5,235 bases of DNA from Desulfobacteraceae bacterium (GTDB lineage Bacteria > Desulfobacterota > DSM-4660 > Desulfatiglandales > Desulfatiglandaceae). The translations under genes and the position numbers were made by a program. The first letter of the stretch is position 1. Every line of letters begins with the position of its first letter. The notes below the pieces were generated by a model, which was not told where the DNA came from, made no database searches, and saw only the letters and a program-made list of their open reading frames with translations. Location of the stretch: contig JABMQV010000806.1 of assembly GCA_013203065.1 (NCBI GenBank), forward strand, positions 1 through 5,235. Direction: 5' to 3'. Positions 1 through 5,235 of this stretch are shown here, in pieces.

Positions 1-48
1 GAGAGTCAACATTTTTTTGGTCTCCAGGGAAAACCGCAAGGGGGGTGT

Positions 49-450
49 ATGGAGGGGAAGGAATTTGTCTACTTCCGAAAGAGACTGAGCAAGACCCAGA
101 AAGAACTGGCCGGGTTGTTTGGAACGTCGGTCAAGGCAATTCAGGGTTATGAACAAGGGTGGAGATCTGTGCCCGTACACATAGAGAGGCAGCTTCTCTT
201 CCTAAATGCCATTGCCACCAGGGAAAACAAGGCCGTGAAGCCTTGCTGGGTCGTAAAGAAATGCCCCCTTGATCGCAGAAAAAAGTGTCCGGCCTGGGAA
301 TTCAAGGCCGGAAAGATCTGCTGGTTTATCAATGGAACCATTTGTGAAGGCGAGGTCCAGAAAGATTGGAGTGAAAAAATGAAGATCTGCCGGACATGCG
401 AGGTCTTTGCCTTCTTGCTTCCCCAAATAGGAATAGGAAAGGAGATGTAA
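49..450 (+). CDS. XRE-type helix-turn-helix protein with Cys/Trp-rich C-terminal domain (two-CW type)
   Basis: This 133-aa protein has two parts. Residues 10-37 form a Cro/C1-type helix-turn-helix: TQKELAGLFG (16-25) reads as the scaffold helix and SVKAIQGYEQG (27-37) as the recognition helix. Residues 65-117 hold seven cysteines (C66, C72, C80, C91, C99, C114, C117), two of them in Cys-Trp pairs (C66-W67, C91-W92), plus a closing CxxC (CRTC). That pattern suggests a bound metal or Fe-S cluster, but the ligand cannot be told from sequence. From memory, small proteins with two CW motifs occur in Desulfobacterota. The ATG at 49 follows a purine-rich AAGGGGGG (39-46). The stop lies one base before the ATG of the sulfhydrylase gene, whose Shine-Dalgarno sits inside this gene's last codons, so the two are probably translationally coupled. 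I infer a DNA-binding sensor of sulfur or methionine status; the target and signal are unknown. Confidence 0.85.
   Translation: MEGKEFVYFRKRLSKTQKELAGLFGTSVKAIQGYEQGWRSVPVHIERQLLFLNAIATRENKAVKPCWVVKKCPLDRRKKCPAWEFKAGKICWFINGTICEGEVQKDWSEKMKICRTCEVFAFLLPQIGIGKEM
438..444 (+). promoter_or_regulatory. Shine-Dalgarno of the sulfhydrylase gene, inside the end of the HTH gene
   Basis: AAAGGAG lies 7 nt before the ATG at 452 and overlaps the last sense codons of the upstream gene, whose TAA is at 448-450. This fixes the start at 452 and suggests translational coupling of regulator and enzyme. Confidence 0.75.
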
Positions 451-451
451 C

Positions 452-1714
452 ATGAAGAACAGACAGGAGTTCGATCATTTTGATACCCGGGTCATCCACA
501 CTGGCCAATTACCTGAAGAGTGGCAGGGGTCCACCCTGCCGCCCATATTTCAGACAGCTTCCCATCTGCACCCGACAGCAGAAGGCCTGAGCCAGACCTT
601 TGCCGGAAAGAAGACCGATCACATATACATGCGGCTCACAAACCCGACGAACAGGGTCCTGGAGGAAAAACTGACTGCCTTGGAGGGGGGGATGGGCGCT
701 GTGGTCATGTCCTCTGGAATGGCCGCCATCACAAACGCCTGCATGGCACTTTTGCGGGCAGGGGACGAGTTTGTGAGCGGCAATTCCCTTTTTATGTCCA
801 CCTATGTCCTTTTTGCGAATGTCTTTAGGAAATATGGGATTACCGCCCGGCTGGTAGAGTCCGCTGATATGAACGCAATCGAGGAGGCCATCAACCCCAA
901 GACGCGATTTGTCTTTTTAGAGACCATCGGAAACCCCAAGATGGATATCCCTGATCTGTCTCGAGCGGCAGAGATTGCCCATAGGCATGGCATTCCCCTG
1001 CTGGTCGACAACACCCTGGCCACCCCCTATCTCTGCCGCCCCATGGAATTGGGAGTTGATGTGGTGATCCATTCTACCACAAAATACCTGAGCGGGCATG
1101 GTGATGCCGTTGGCGGGGTAGTTATTGACGCGGGAACTTTTGAGTGGTCCGGGGAACGATTCCCCGATTTCAAGCCATTCATTGAACGGAAGGGCCCCCT
1201 GGCCTTCATGGACAAGGTCTGGCGGGAACACCATATCAATTTCGGGACGACGCAGGCGCCATTGCACTCCTATCTCACCATGATAGGCATTGACACCCTG
1301 GCGCTCCGTATGGAACGGCATGTGAGCAATGCCCTGCAGGTGGCTCGCTATCTTCAGGAGAGACCAGAGGTGATATGGGTCAACTACCCGGGTCTTGAGG
1401 ATCACCCCTCTCATGCCACTGCGCTAAAACAATTCAGCGGCATGGGGTTTGGTGGTCTCATGGCCTTTGGTCTACCTGATCAGGATGCCTGCTTTCGGTT
1501 CATCGATAATCTGAAATTGATCTACCACCTGGCCAATCTGGGTGACTGTAAGACCCTGGCGATTCACCCCTACTCCTCCCAGTACGTCTCCTTTGATGAT
1601 CCCACCAGGGAGAGTCTGTCCATTACCCGCGACTTGATCAGGCTTTCGGTAGGGATCGAGGCGGTGGAGGACATCTGTGAGGATCTTGGCCAGGCGTTAG
1701 ATAGCCTATCCTAG
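452..1714 (+). CDS. metY: O-acetylhomoserine sulfhydrylase (Cys/Met-metabolism PLP enzyme)
   Basis: This 420-aa cytoplasmic fold-type I PLP enzyme is of usual length for the sulfhydrylase branch. Visible landmarks are Y59-x-R61 (phosphate binding from the partner subunit), the SSGMAA turn at 87-92, D186 in LLVDNT (pairs with the PLP ring nitrogen), K211 in HSTTKY (the Schiff-base lysine), and R397 in IRLSVGIE (substrate carboxylate). The segment LANLGDCKTLAIHP (360-373) is of MetY type rather than methionine gamma-lyase type. With metX next door, the likely reaction is O-acetylhomoserine plus sulfide to homocysteine and acetate. Two places look unusual: F114 in NSLFMSTY, where the family usually has the PLP-stacking tyrosine, and HPYSSQYVSF (372-381), where MetY proteins usually read HPASTTH. 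Another gamma-replacement or gamma-elimination specificity is possible. The gene is one base downstream of the HTH gene and 80 nt upstream of metX. Confidence 0.88.
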   Translation: MKNRQEFDHFDTRVIHTGQLPEEWQGSTLPPIFQTASHLHPTAEGLSQTFAGKKTDHIYMRLTNPTNRVLEEKLTALEGGMGAVVMSSGMAAITNACMALLRAGDEFVSGNSLFMSTYVLFANVFRKYGITARLVESADMNAIEEAINPKTRFVFLETIGNPKMDIPDLSRAAEIAHRHGIPLLVDNTLATPYLCRPMELGVDVVIHSTTKYLSGHGDAVGGVVIDAGTFEWSGERFPDFKPFIERKGPLAFMDKVWREHHINFGTTQAPLHSYLTMIGIDTLALRMERHVSNALQVARYLQERPEVIWVNYPGLEDHPSHATALKQFSGMGFGGLMAFGLPDQDACFRFIDNLKLIYHLANLGDCKTLAIHPYSSQYVSFDDPTRESLSITRDLIRLSVGIEAVEDICEDLGQALDSLS

Positions 1715-1736
1715 AATGCGTGGAGCGCGGCTAATG

Positions 1737-1780
1737 GCGCAAAGCGTTTTTTGGGTTACCCTTTTCCAGCAGCTTTGCGC
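1737..1780 (+). promoter_or_regulatory. Stem-loop in the metY-metX spacer
   Basis: GCGCAAAGC (1737-1745) is a perfect 9-base inverted repeat of GCTTTGCGC (1772-1780), with a 26-nt loop. The loop contains a T6 run (1747-1752) and a small GGGTTACCC palindrome (1753-1761). The right arm ends 14 nt before the metX ATG. It is not a classic terminator, because no T-run follows the right arm. A control element for metX translation, an attenuation component, an RNA-processing site or a protein-binding operator are all possible. The structure is seen; the role is inferred. Confidence 0.5.
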
Positions 1781-1794
1781 TTTATGGGTTTAGA

Positions 1795-2964
1795 ATGAGC
1801 GAATATATAGAACATGATTCAACTGGCGTCTCCGTGGGGATTGTGGAAAAGAGGTTTTTTACTTTTGCCGACCCCCCCCACGAGATGTGTCTGGAGAGCG
1901 GGGCAAGGTTTGGTCCGGTGACGATCGCCTATGAAACCTATGGCACATTAAATCCCAAGAGAAGCAACGCGGTCTTAATCCTTCACGCCCTTTCGGGCGA
2001 CGCGCATGTGGCAGGATACTATTCTGAGGATGATCCAAAGCCCGGTTGGTGGGACATTATGGTGGGTCCTGAAAAGGGGATTGATACGAACAGGTATTTT
2101 GTCATCTGTTGCAATATCCTCGGAAGTTGTATGGGTAGTACGGGCCCCTCCTCTACCAATCCGAAGACGGACAGGCATTACGGCCCTGATTTTCCCATGG
2201 TCACCATAGGGGACATGGTAAAGGCCCAGAAGGCGGTGATCGATCACCTGGGGATATCAAGGCTGCTTAGCGTTATCGGCGGTTCCATTGGCGGGATGCA
2301 GGTCTTGGAGTGGTGTCTCAGATACCCGGAGATGGTGATCTCGGCAGTGCCTCTCGCCAGTACCACGAGGCACTCGGCCCTGGCCATTGCCTTCAACGAG
2401 GTTGCCCGGCAGGCGATCATGGCCGATCCCAACTGGAACAACGGTAATTATTACTCCGGGCCGAGGCCTGATCTGGGATTGGCAGTGGCCCGGATGATTG
2501 GGCATATTACCTATCTGTCTGACGAGTCCATGCGCCATAAGTTTGGACGCAGACTCCAGGACAAGGGAGATTTCTCATTTAATTTTGATGCTGATTTTCA
2601 GGTGGAAAGCTACCTTCGATATCAGGGTAGAAAGTTTGTGGAACGTTTTGATGCCAATTCCTTTTTGTATATTACAAAGGCCTCCGATTACTTTGACCTG
2701 GCCATTCAACACGACTCCGGGTCAGCGGTCAAGGCCTTTTCCAAGGCAAAGACCAAATTTCTGGTGGTCTCGTTTACATCCGACTGGCTGTACCCTACCT
2801 ATCAATCCAGGGCCATGGTACAGGCGATGAAGAAAAATGGTCTTGATGTGAGCTTTTGTGAAATCGAGGCGGAGTGGGGCCACGATGCGTTCTTGTTGCC
2901 CAATGATCGGTTGAACGGCCTGGTGAAAAGTTTTTTGGAACGTGTGCACGGTGAGATCCGCTGA
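1795..2964 (+). CDS. metX: Homoserine O-acetyltransferase (MetX, alpha/beta hydrolase fold)
   Basis: This 389-aa cytoplasmic enzyme activates homoserine as its O-acyl ester, the first committed step toward methionine. The alpha/beta hydrolase triad is visible: S164 in the nucleophile elbow GGSIGGMQ (162-169), D330 in SFTSDWLYP, and H363 in WGHDAFLL. Other family landmarks are HALSGDAH (64-71), the WWD motif (85-87), NILGSCMGSTGPSS (107-120) and PLASTTRHS (186-194). Length is normal for MetX. The acyl donor (acetyl- or succinyl-CoA) cannot be settled by eye, but the adjacent sulfhydrylase favours acetyl. The frame upstream is closed by a TAA at 1732-1734 and holds no other ATG, GTG or TTG start, so ATG 1795 is the best start even though no good Shine-Dalgarno precedes it. 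A five-codon reading frame (ATG at 1784) ends in a TGA overlapping this ATG (ATGA), which could allow reinitiation. metW follows after 45 nt. Confidence 0.95.
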   Translation: MSEYIEHDSTGVSVGIVEKRFFTFADPPHEMCLESGARFGPVTIAYETYGTLNPKRSNAVLILHALSGDAHVAGYYSEDDPKPGWWDIMVGPEKGIDTNRYFVICCNILGSCMGSTGPSSTNPKTDRHYGPDFPMVTIGDMVKAQKAVIDHLGISRLLSVIGGSIGGMQVLEWCLRYPEMVISAVPLASTTRHSALAIAFNEVARQAIMADPNWNNGNYYSGPRPDLGLAVARMIGHITYLSDESMRHKFGRRLQDKGDFSFNFDADFQVESYLRYQGRKFVERFDANSFLYITKASDYFDLAIQHDSGSAVKAFSKAKTKFLVVSFTSDWLYPTYQSRAMVQAMKKNGLDVSFCEIEAEWGHDAFLLPNDRLNGLVKSFLERVHGEIR

Positions 2965-3009
2965 CTAGGCACAGCCAGATTATGTGTATACGGTGCAGGA
3001 ACTGATGAA

Positions 3010-3609
3010 ATGCGATTTGATCTTCAGATAATAGCCTCATGGATCGAACCCGGATCCAAGGTCCTGGATCTGGGCTGTGGCGAAGGGGATCTCCTTTATT
3101 TTCTCAAGAAAAATAAGGGGGTGGAGGGTACAGGGATTGAGCAGGCTGAGGCCAAGGTGGTTCAGTGCATCGAGAAAGGCCTTTCGATTCTTCAGGGCGA
3201 CATAAATGAGGAGGTGACGGATTATCCTGACAATACCTTCGACTATGTGATCCTGAGCCAAACCCTGCAACAGGTCTATGAGCCGGCCGGGTTGATCCAG
3301 TCGCTGTTGCGGATCGGGAGGAAGGGAATTGTCAGTTTCCCCAATTTCAGCCATTGGCGGGTCCGGTTTCAGCTCCTGACATCAGGCTATGCGCCCGTGA
3401 CAAAACAGTTGCCCTACGATTGGCATAACACCCCTAATATCCGAGTAATAACCTTGAGAGATTTTAGGAAATTTTCAAGAGATGTGGGGTTCCATGTTCT
3501 TAGGGAGGCGGCCATCAATACCAACAGTGAAGACAGACTGGGGACCATCGTTGAATTCATCCCAAACCTGCGGGCCACCTACGGCATCTTTATGATCGGA
3601 AAGGGTTGA
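3010..3609 (+). CDS. metW: MetW, class I methyltransferase-fold methionine biosynthesis protein
   Basis: This 199-aa cytoplasmic protein belongs to the MetW family, which is commonly encoded directly after metX. Family work links MetW to MetX function, but its exact chemistry here is not shown by sequence. The SAM-binding motif I is VLDLGCGEGDLL (18-29), followed by an acidic residue at the end of strand 2 in GIE (42-44). GDINEEV (63-69) and FDYVILSQTLQQ (77-88) form the next Rossmann elements. The family signatures SFPNFSHWRVRFQ (109-121) and PYDWHNTPNIR (135-145) are present and complete. The start at 3010 gives the expected MRFDLQIIASWIEPGS N terminus and has AGGA at 2997-3000, 9 nt upstream. 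The frame is open further upstream but offers no better start. It lies 45 nt after metX and 31 nt before the next gene, so the operon may continue. Confidence 0.94.
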   Translation: MRFDLQIIASWIEPGSKVLDLGCGEGDLLYFLKKNKGVEGTGIEQAEAKVVQCIEKGLSILQGDINEEVTDYPDNTFDYVILSQTLQQVYEPAGLIQSLLRIGRKGIVSFPNFSHWRVRFQLLTSGYAPVTKQLPYDWHNTPNIRVITLRDFRKFSRDVGFHVLREAAINTNSEDRLGTIVEFIPNLRATYGIFMIGKG

Positions 3610-3640
3610 TGATAACGGATAAAAGAGTGCAGGTGGAATC

Positions 3641-4084
3641 ATGACCTCCGGTTTGAAAAGACTTATCAGATCCAGGCTATGCGTGGGGATGTTGTCTTTT
3701 GTCTTTATAGCCCTCTCCGTTAAGGTGGGCCCCACGAAATGCAGTGCCACTGAAATGGAGATGACCCATAAGAACCTCCCCCGGATTCATCACATCCTTA
3801 CCTGGGGCCATCTTTCTCAGCACCAACTTCCTTCAGACAATCATTGCCGCTGCCCTGCATCAATGGATGCGTGTTGCGAGTCAGCCATTCAAAAGGGGCC
3901 CAAGCAAACCCCTGTAGCGCTCCAGAATAGGGACACTGTTTCTCGCTTCATTTCTTTACAGTCTGTTCTTATAAGACCCTCTTTTTATACACCCCCAAGG
4001 CGGCTGGAAATGGGTCTTCAAGACCTGTTTTATTCTTGCCAAAATGAACCGTCCTTTCTCATCAACTGTACCTTCCTGATTTGA
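3641..4084 (+). CDS. Uncharacterised exported His/Cys-rich small protein, possible metal binder
   Basis: I do not recognise this 147-aa protein as a named family. Residues 7-13 are basic (RLIRSRL), followed by a hydrophobic stretch (14-29). A possible signal-peptidase I site after TKCSA (32-36) suggests export, although a membrane anchor is an alternative. The region after it is rich in metal ligands: H43, H50, H51, H57, H61, H68, C69, C71, C78 and C79, including an HCRC motif and a CC pair. The tail has a TPPRRLEMGL segment (117-126) and ends in the hydrophobic FLINCTFLI (139-147). Short exported His/Cys-rich proteins with a PP-motif tail are a type I associate with metal or redox gene clusters, but that is a loose recollection. 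AGGTGG (3631-3636) lies only 4 nt before ATG 3641. Codon choice looks less GC-biased at third positions than in the met genes. Real gene status is likely but not certain. Confidence 0.65.
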   Translation: MTSGLKRLIRSRLCVGMLSFVFIALSVKVGPTKCSATEMEMTHKNLPRIHHILTWGHLSQHQLPSDNHCRCPASMDACCESAIQKGPKQTPVALQNRDTVSRFISLQSVLIRPSFYTPPRRLEMGLQDLFYSCQNEPSFLINCTFLI

Positions 4085-4131
4085 TTTCCCTCATAGTCTT
4101 AAAGAGGAAATAGAAAGAATTCCAGGGATCT

Positions 4132-4171
4132 GGGGTAAGGCAAAGCTCCGTAGACCATTGCCCCATACCCC
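4132..4171 (+). promoter_or_regulatory. Candidate two-part stem-loop in the leader of the CGC/thioredoxin-like gene
   Basis: GGGGTA (4132-4137) pairs with TACCCC (4166-4171), and GGCAA (4139-4143) pairs with TTGCC (4158-4162). A small asymmetric internal loop (A against CCA) separates the two helices, and the apical loop is 14 nt. No T-run follows, so it is not a standard terminator. It could be a leader structure or a fold at the transcript end of the upstream gene. The pairing is seen; function is unknown. Confidence 0.4.
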
Positions 4172-4191
4172 TTGTTGATAAGAAAATTCTC

Positions 4192-4212
4192 CACCCGGAG
4201 TTTGTCCGGGTG
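4192..4212 (+). promoter_or_regulatory. GC-rich hairpin upstream of the exported CGC protein gene
   Basis: CACCCGGA (4192-4199) and TCCGGGTG (4205-4212) form a perfect 8-bp stem with a 5-nt loop (GTTTG). The hairpin ends 17 nt before the GAGGAG ribosome-binding site. No U-run follows, which argues against a rho-independent terminator. It may stabilise or regulate the leader of the downstream message. Confidence 0.5.
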
Positions 4213-4228
4213 CTGAAACGGTTACTAT

Positions 4229-4234
4229 GAGGAG
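4229..4234 (+). promoter_or_regulatory. Ribosome-binding site choosing ATG 4242
   Basis: GAGGAG lies 7 nt before ATG 4242. An in-frame ATG at 4227 overlaps this site and has only weak ACGG-like sequence before it, so 4242 is preferred. The longer start would add MRRIT and make the signal peptide n-region more basic, so it is not excluded. Confidence 0.7.
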
Positions 4235-4241
4235 AATAACG

Positions 4242-5235
4242 ATGCGAGATTCCAAATTGATCTTTTTGGTTTTCAGCCTTCTGTTGAGTGCGTTTTTGAC
4301 ACCGGGTCTTGATGGTGTGGCCATATTTCCCGGGCCCACAATCGCTTCAGGAGAGATGGCCGCGGACAAGGAAGGCCCATGGCTTTCGGAGATCTCCGAG
4401 GTCCTGGGGTGTTACTGCGGGTGTGACCTTACACTCAGTGAATGCAAAAGGGATGATCCGGATTGTAAAGAACGGCCGGCAATCCTTGCAAAACTTCCAT
4501 CTATTGCAACATCCGGGGGAGCCGCCCTCCTTGAATTGGGGGGATGCACCTGCGGATGCGGATATAGGTTAGTTGAATGTGAGGTCAAGCACAAGGCCTG
4601 CACCCAGCGACCGGTAATTCATCAACAACTTAAACGATTAGCTATAAAGTACGGATATGATAAAACATACAAGAACAATAAAAAGCTCAATATTTCGCCC
4701 GGTGAAAGGGAAATGTTTTCCGAAGCCCAGAACCGCCGCAGCAGTCTCCTCTATGTGTACGGTGAAAAGGGTGGCAAAAACTCAACCTATTTGAAGGAAC
4801 TCCAAGAATTTCAAAAAGAGTTCAAAGAGAGGCTCGCCCTGATTCCACTCTCTCTGGCCGACAAAGGTGAGACGTCTCTGTTAAAATACTATCGTATACA
4901 AGGTCCATCCGTGGTGATGGTTGAACCCAATGGCGCTGTCTCAGCCTTTCTTCAAGGGGAACCGCCCATAAAAAACCTGAGACGCGGACTCGTGTCCCCA
5001 AAGATGGCCGAGGTATTATTGGCCATTCAGCAGGGAAAGACAATTTTTCTGGCCGTTGGGCCTCCCGGCGGCAAGGCCTATGAGGATACAAGGCAGACCC
5101 TCGTGCCGGCCGTGCAGAAGCTGGGGGGGATTGCCACAGACGTTTGGCTTGATCCCGGAGATGCCTCGGAAAAACCGCTCCTTTCCGCCCTCAAATACGA
5201 GAAGGGGAGCAGAAAAGGAGTTCCCGTATTTGTCA
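4242..5235 (+). CDS. Exported protein with two CxCGCx6Cx6C motifs and tandem thioredoxin-like domains (3' partial)
   Basis: The frame is open to the window edge (331 complete codons), so the C terminus is missing. Residues 5-27 read as a signal peptide or anchor with core LIFLVFSLLLSAFL. Residues 57-75 and 102-120 each hold the pattern CxCGCx6Cx6C with identical spacing, followed by ERP or QRP: an internal duplication. The motif resembles the Cys cluster of CcmH-like and PCYCGC-type exported proteins, a comparison from memory. Residues 166-240 look like a thioredoxin fold: strand SLLYVYG, a long helix, ALIPLSLAD, then GPSVVMVEPNG with a cis-Pro-like P222. Residues 265-331 repeat the plan: TIFLAVGPPGG, helix, IATDVWLD, then KGVPVFV with P328. 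Where a CxxC would sit, the two domains read GEKGG and GPPGG, so neither seems redox-active. Role: probably extracytoplasmic metal, heme or thiol handling, or scaffolding. I do not recognise a named family. Confidence 0.8.
   Translation, partial: MRDSKLIFLVFSLLLSAFLTPGLDGVAIFPGPTIASGEMAADKEGPWLSEISEVLGCYCGCDLTLSECKRDDPDCKERPAILAKLPSIATSGGAALLELGGCTCGCGYRLVECEVKHKACTQRPVIHQQLKRLAIKYGYDKTYKNNKKLNISPGEREMFSEAQNRRSSLLYVYGEKGGKNSTYLKELQEFQKEFKERLALIPLSLADKGETSLLKYYRIQGPSVVMVEPNGAVSAFLQGEPPIKNLRRGLVSPKMAEVLLAIQQGKTIFLAVGPPGGKAYEDTRQTLVPAVQKLGGIATDVWLDPGDASEKPLLSALKYEKGSRKGVPVFV
4404..4619 (+). repeat. Intragenic duplication encoding two Cys-cluster modules
   Basis: Codons 55-81 (4404-4484) and 99-126 (4536-4619) encode related modules: LG-CYCGC...EC...C..RPAI and LGGCTCGC...EC...C..RPVI. 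All five cysteines of each module match in spacing, and the modules are 45 residues apart. The DNA copies have diverged, so this looks like an old duplication. Confidence 0.75.

Larger units (their letters stand above)
4085..4241 (+). other. Non-coding spacer and likely leader with candidate stem-loops
   Basis: This stretch separates the His/Cys-rich protein gene from the exported CGC/thioredoxin-like gene. I see no coding sequence in it. It holds an imperfect hairpin near the upstream stop (TTTCCCTC at 4085-4092 with GAGGAAA at 4104-4110) and two better stem-loops listed separately. No convincing sigma-70 or sigma-54 promoter could be picked out by eye. Confidence 0.5.

Noticed and set aside
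1..48. Promoter or tail of an upstream gene at the left edge
   Set aside because: Apart from the purine-rich ribosome-binding site before position 49, the sequence is too short and shows no clear -35/-10 pair or coding signal.
917..1414. 165-aa open frame on the minus strand inside the sulfhydrylase gene
   Set aside because: It lies wholly antisense to a well-supported PLP enzyme gene and its translation shows no recognisable domain, so it is a shadow frame.
1715..1794. SAM riboswitch or rho-independent terminator in the metY-metX spacer
   Set aside because: The spacer is too short and lacks the conserved cores of SAM aptamers that I know. The T6 run falls inside the loop of the 9-bp hairpin, and the alternative upstream stem has only about 4-5 pairs.
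4013..4033. GGTCTTCAAGACC palindrome followed by TGTTTTATT as an intrinsic terminator
   Set aside because: The stem is about 5 pairs with a 3-nt loop and lies inside the reading frame of the 147-aa protein, so it is too weak to call.
4126..4212. c-di-GMP-I (GEMM) riboswitch
   Set aside because: Only a short GGCAAAGCTCCG-like similarity is present. The GNRA-capped helix, its receptor and the conserved 3' half of the aptamer cannot be traced.
4309..4572. 87-aa + strand frame overlapping the exported CGC protein
   Set aside because: It is in another frame. The frame from 4242 has a good ribosome-binding site, a signal peptide and duplicated Cys modules, and stays open to the window edge.
4822..5091. 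89-aa minus-strand frame
   Set aside because: It is antisense to the thioredoxin-like segment, with low-complexity Arg/Pro-rich translation and no clear family.

Overview
The window looks like a piece of chromosome from an anaerobic Desulfobacterota-type (former Deltaproteobacteria) organism. This is an inference from gene content and protein character, not a database match: a MetX-MetW pair preceded by an O-acetylhomoserine sulfhydrylase, a small XRE-type HTH protein with a Cys/Trp-rich tail, and a Cys-rich exported protein with CxCGC motifs. Base composition is moderate and close to balanced. All genes lie on the + strand.

Positions 49-3609 form a methionine/homocysteine operon. An HTH plus Cys-rich small protein (49-450) is followed after one base by a PLP-dependent sulfhydrylase (metY-like, 452-1714). 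After an 80-nt spacer with a stem-loop comes homoserine O-acetyltransferase (metX, 1795-2964), then metW (3010-3609). MetX activates homoserine as the O-acyl ester and MetY swaps the acyl group for sulfide to give homocysteine. MetW is the methyltransferase-fold partner that usually travels with MetX. The first gene is a good candidate for a pathway regulator or sensor, judging from its position and likely translational coupling.

Positions 3641-5235 are less ordinary. A 147-aa exported or membrane-anchored His/Cys-rich protein begins 31 nt after metW. A 157-nt spacer follows with candidate stem-loops. Then comes an exported protein that runs off the right edge (4242 to the window end). It carries two copies of an identically spaced CxCGCx6Cx6C motif, followed by what look like two tandem thioredoxin-fold domains that both lack a CxxC active site. 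I do not recognise either gene as a named family. Together they look like an extracytoplasmic metal- or thiol-handling module, and they are the most novel part of the window.

No tRNA, rRNA, CRISPR array, insertion sequence or convincing rho-independent terminator was found.
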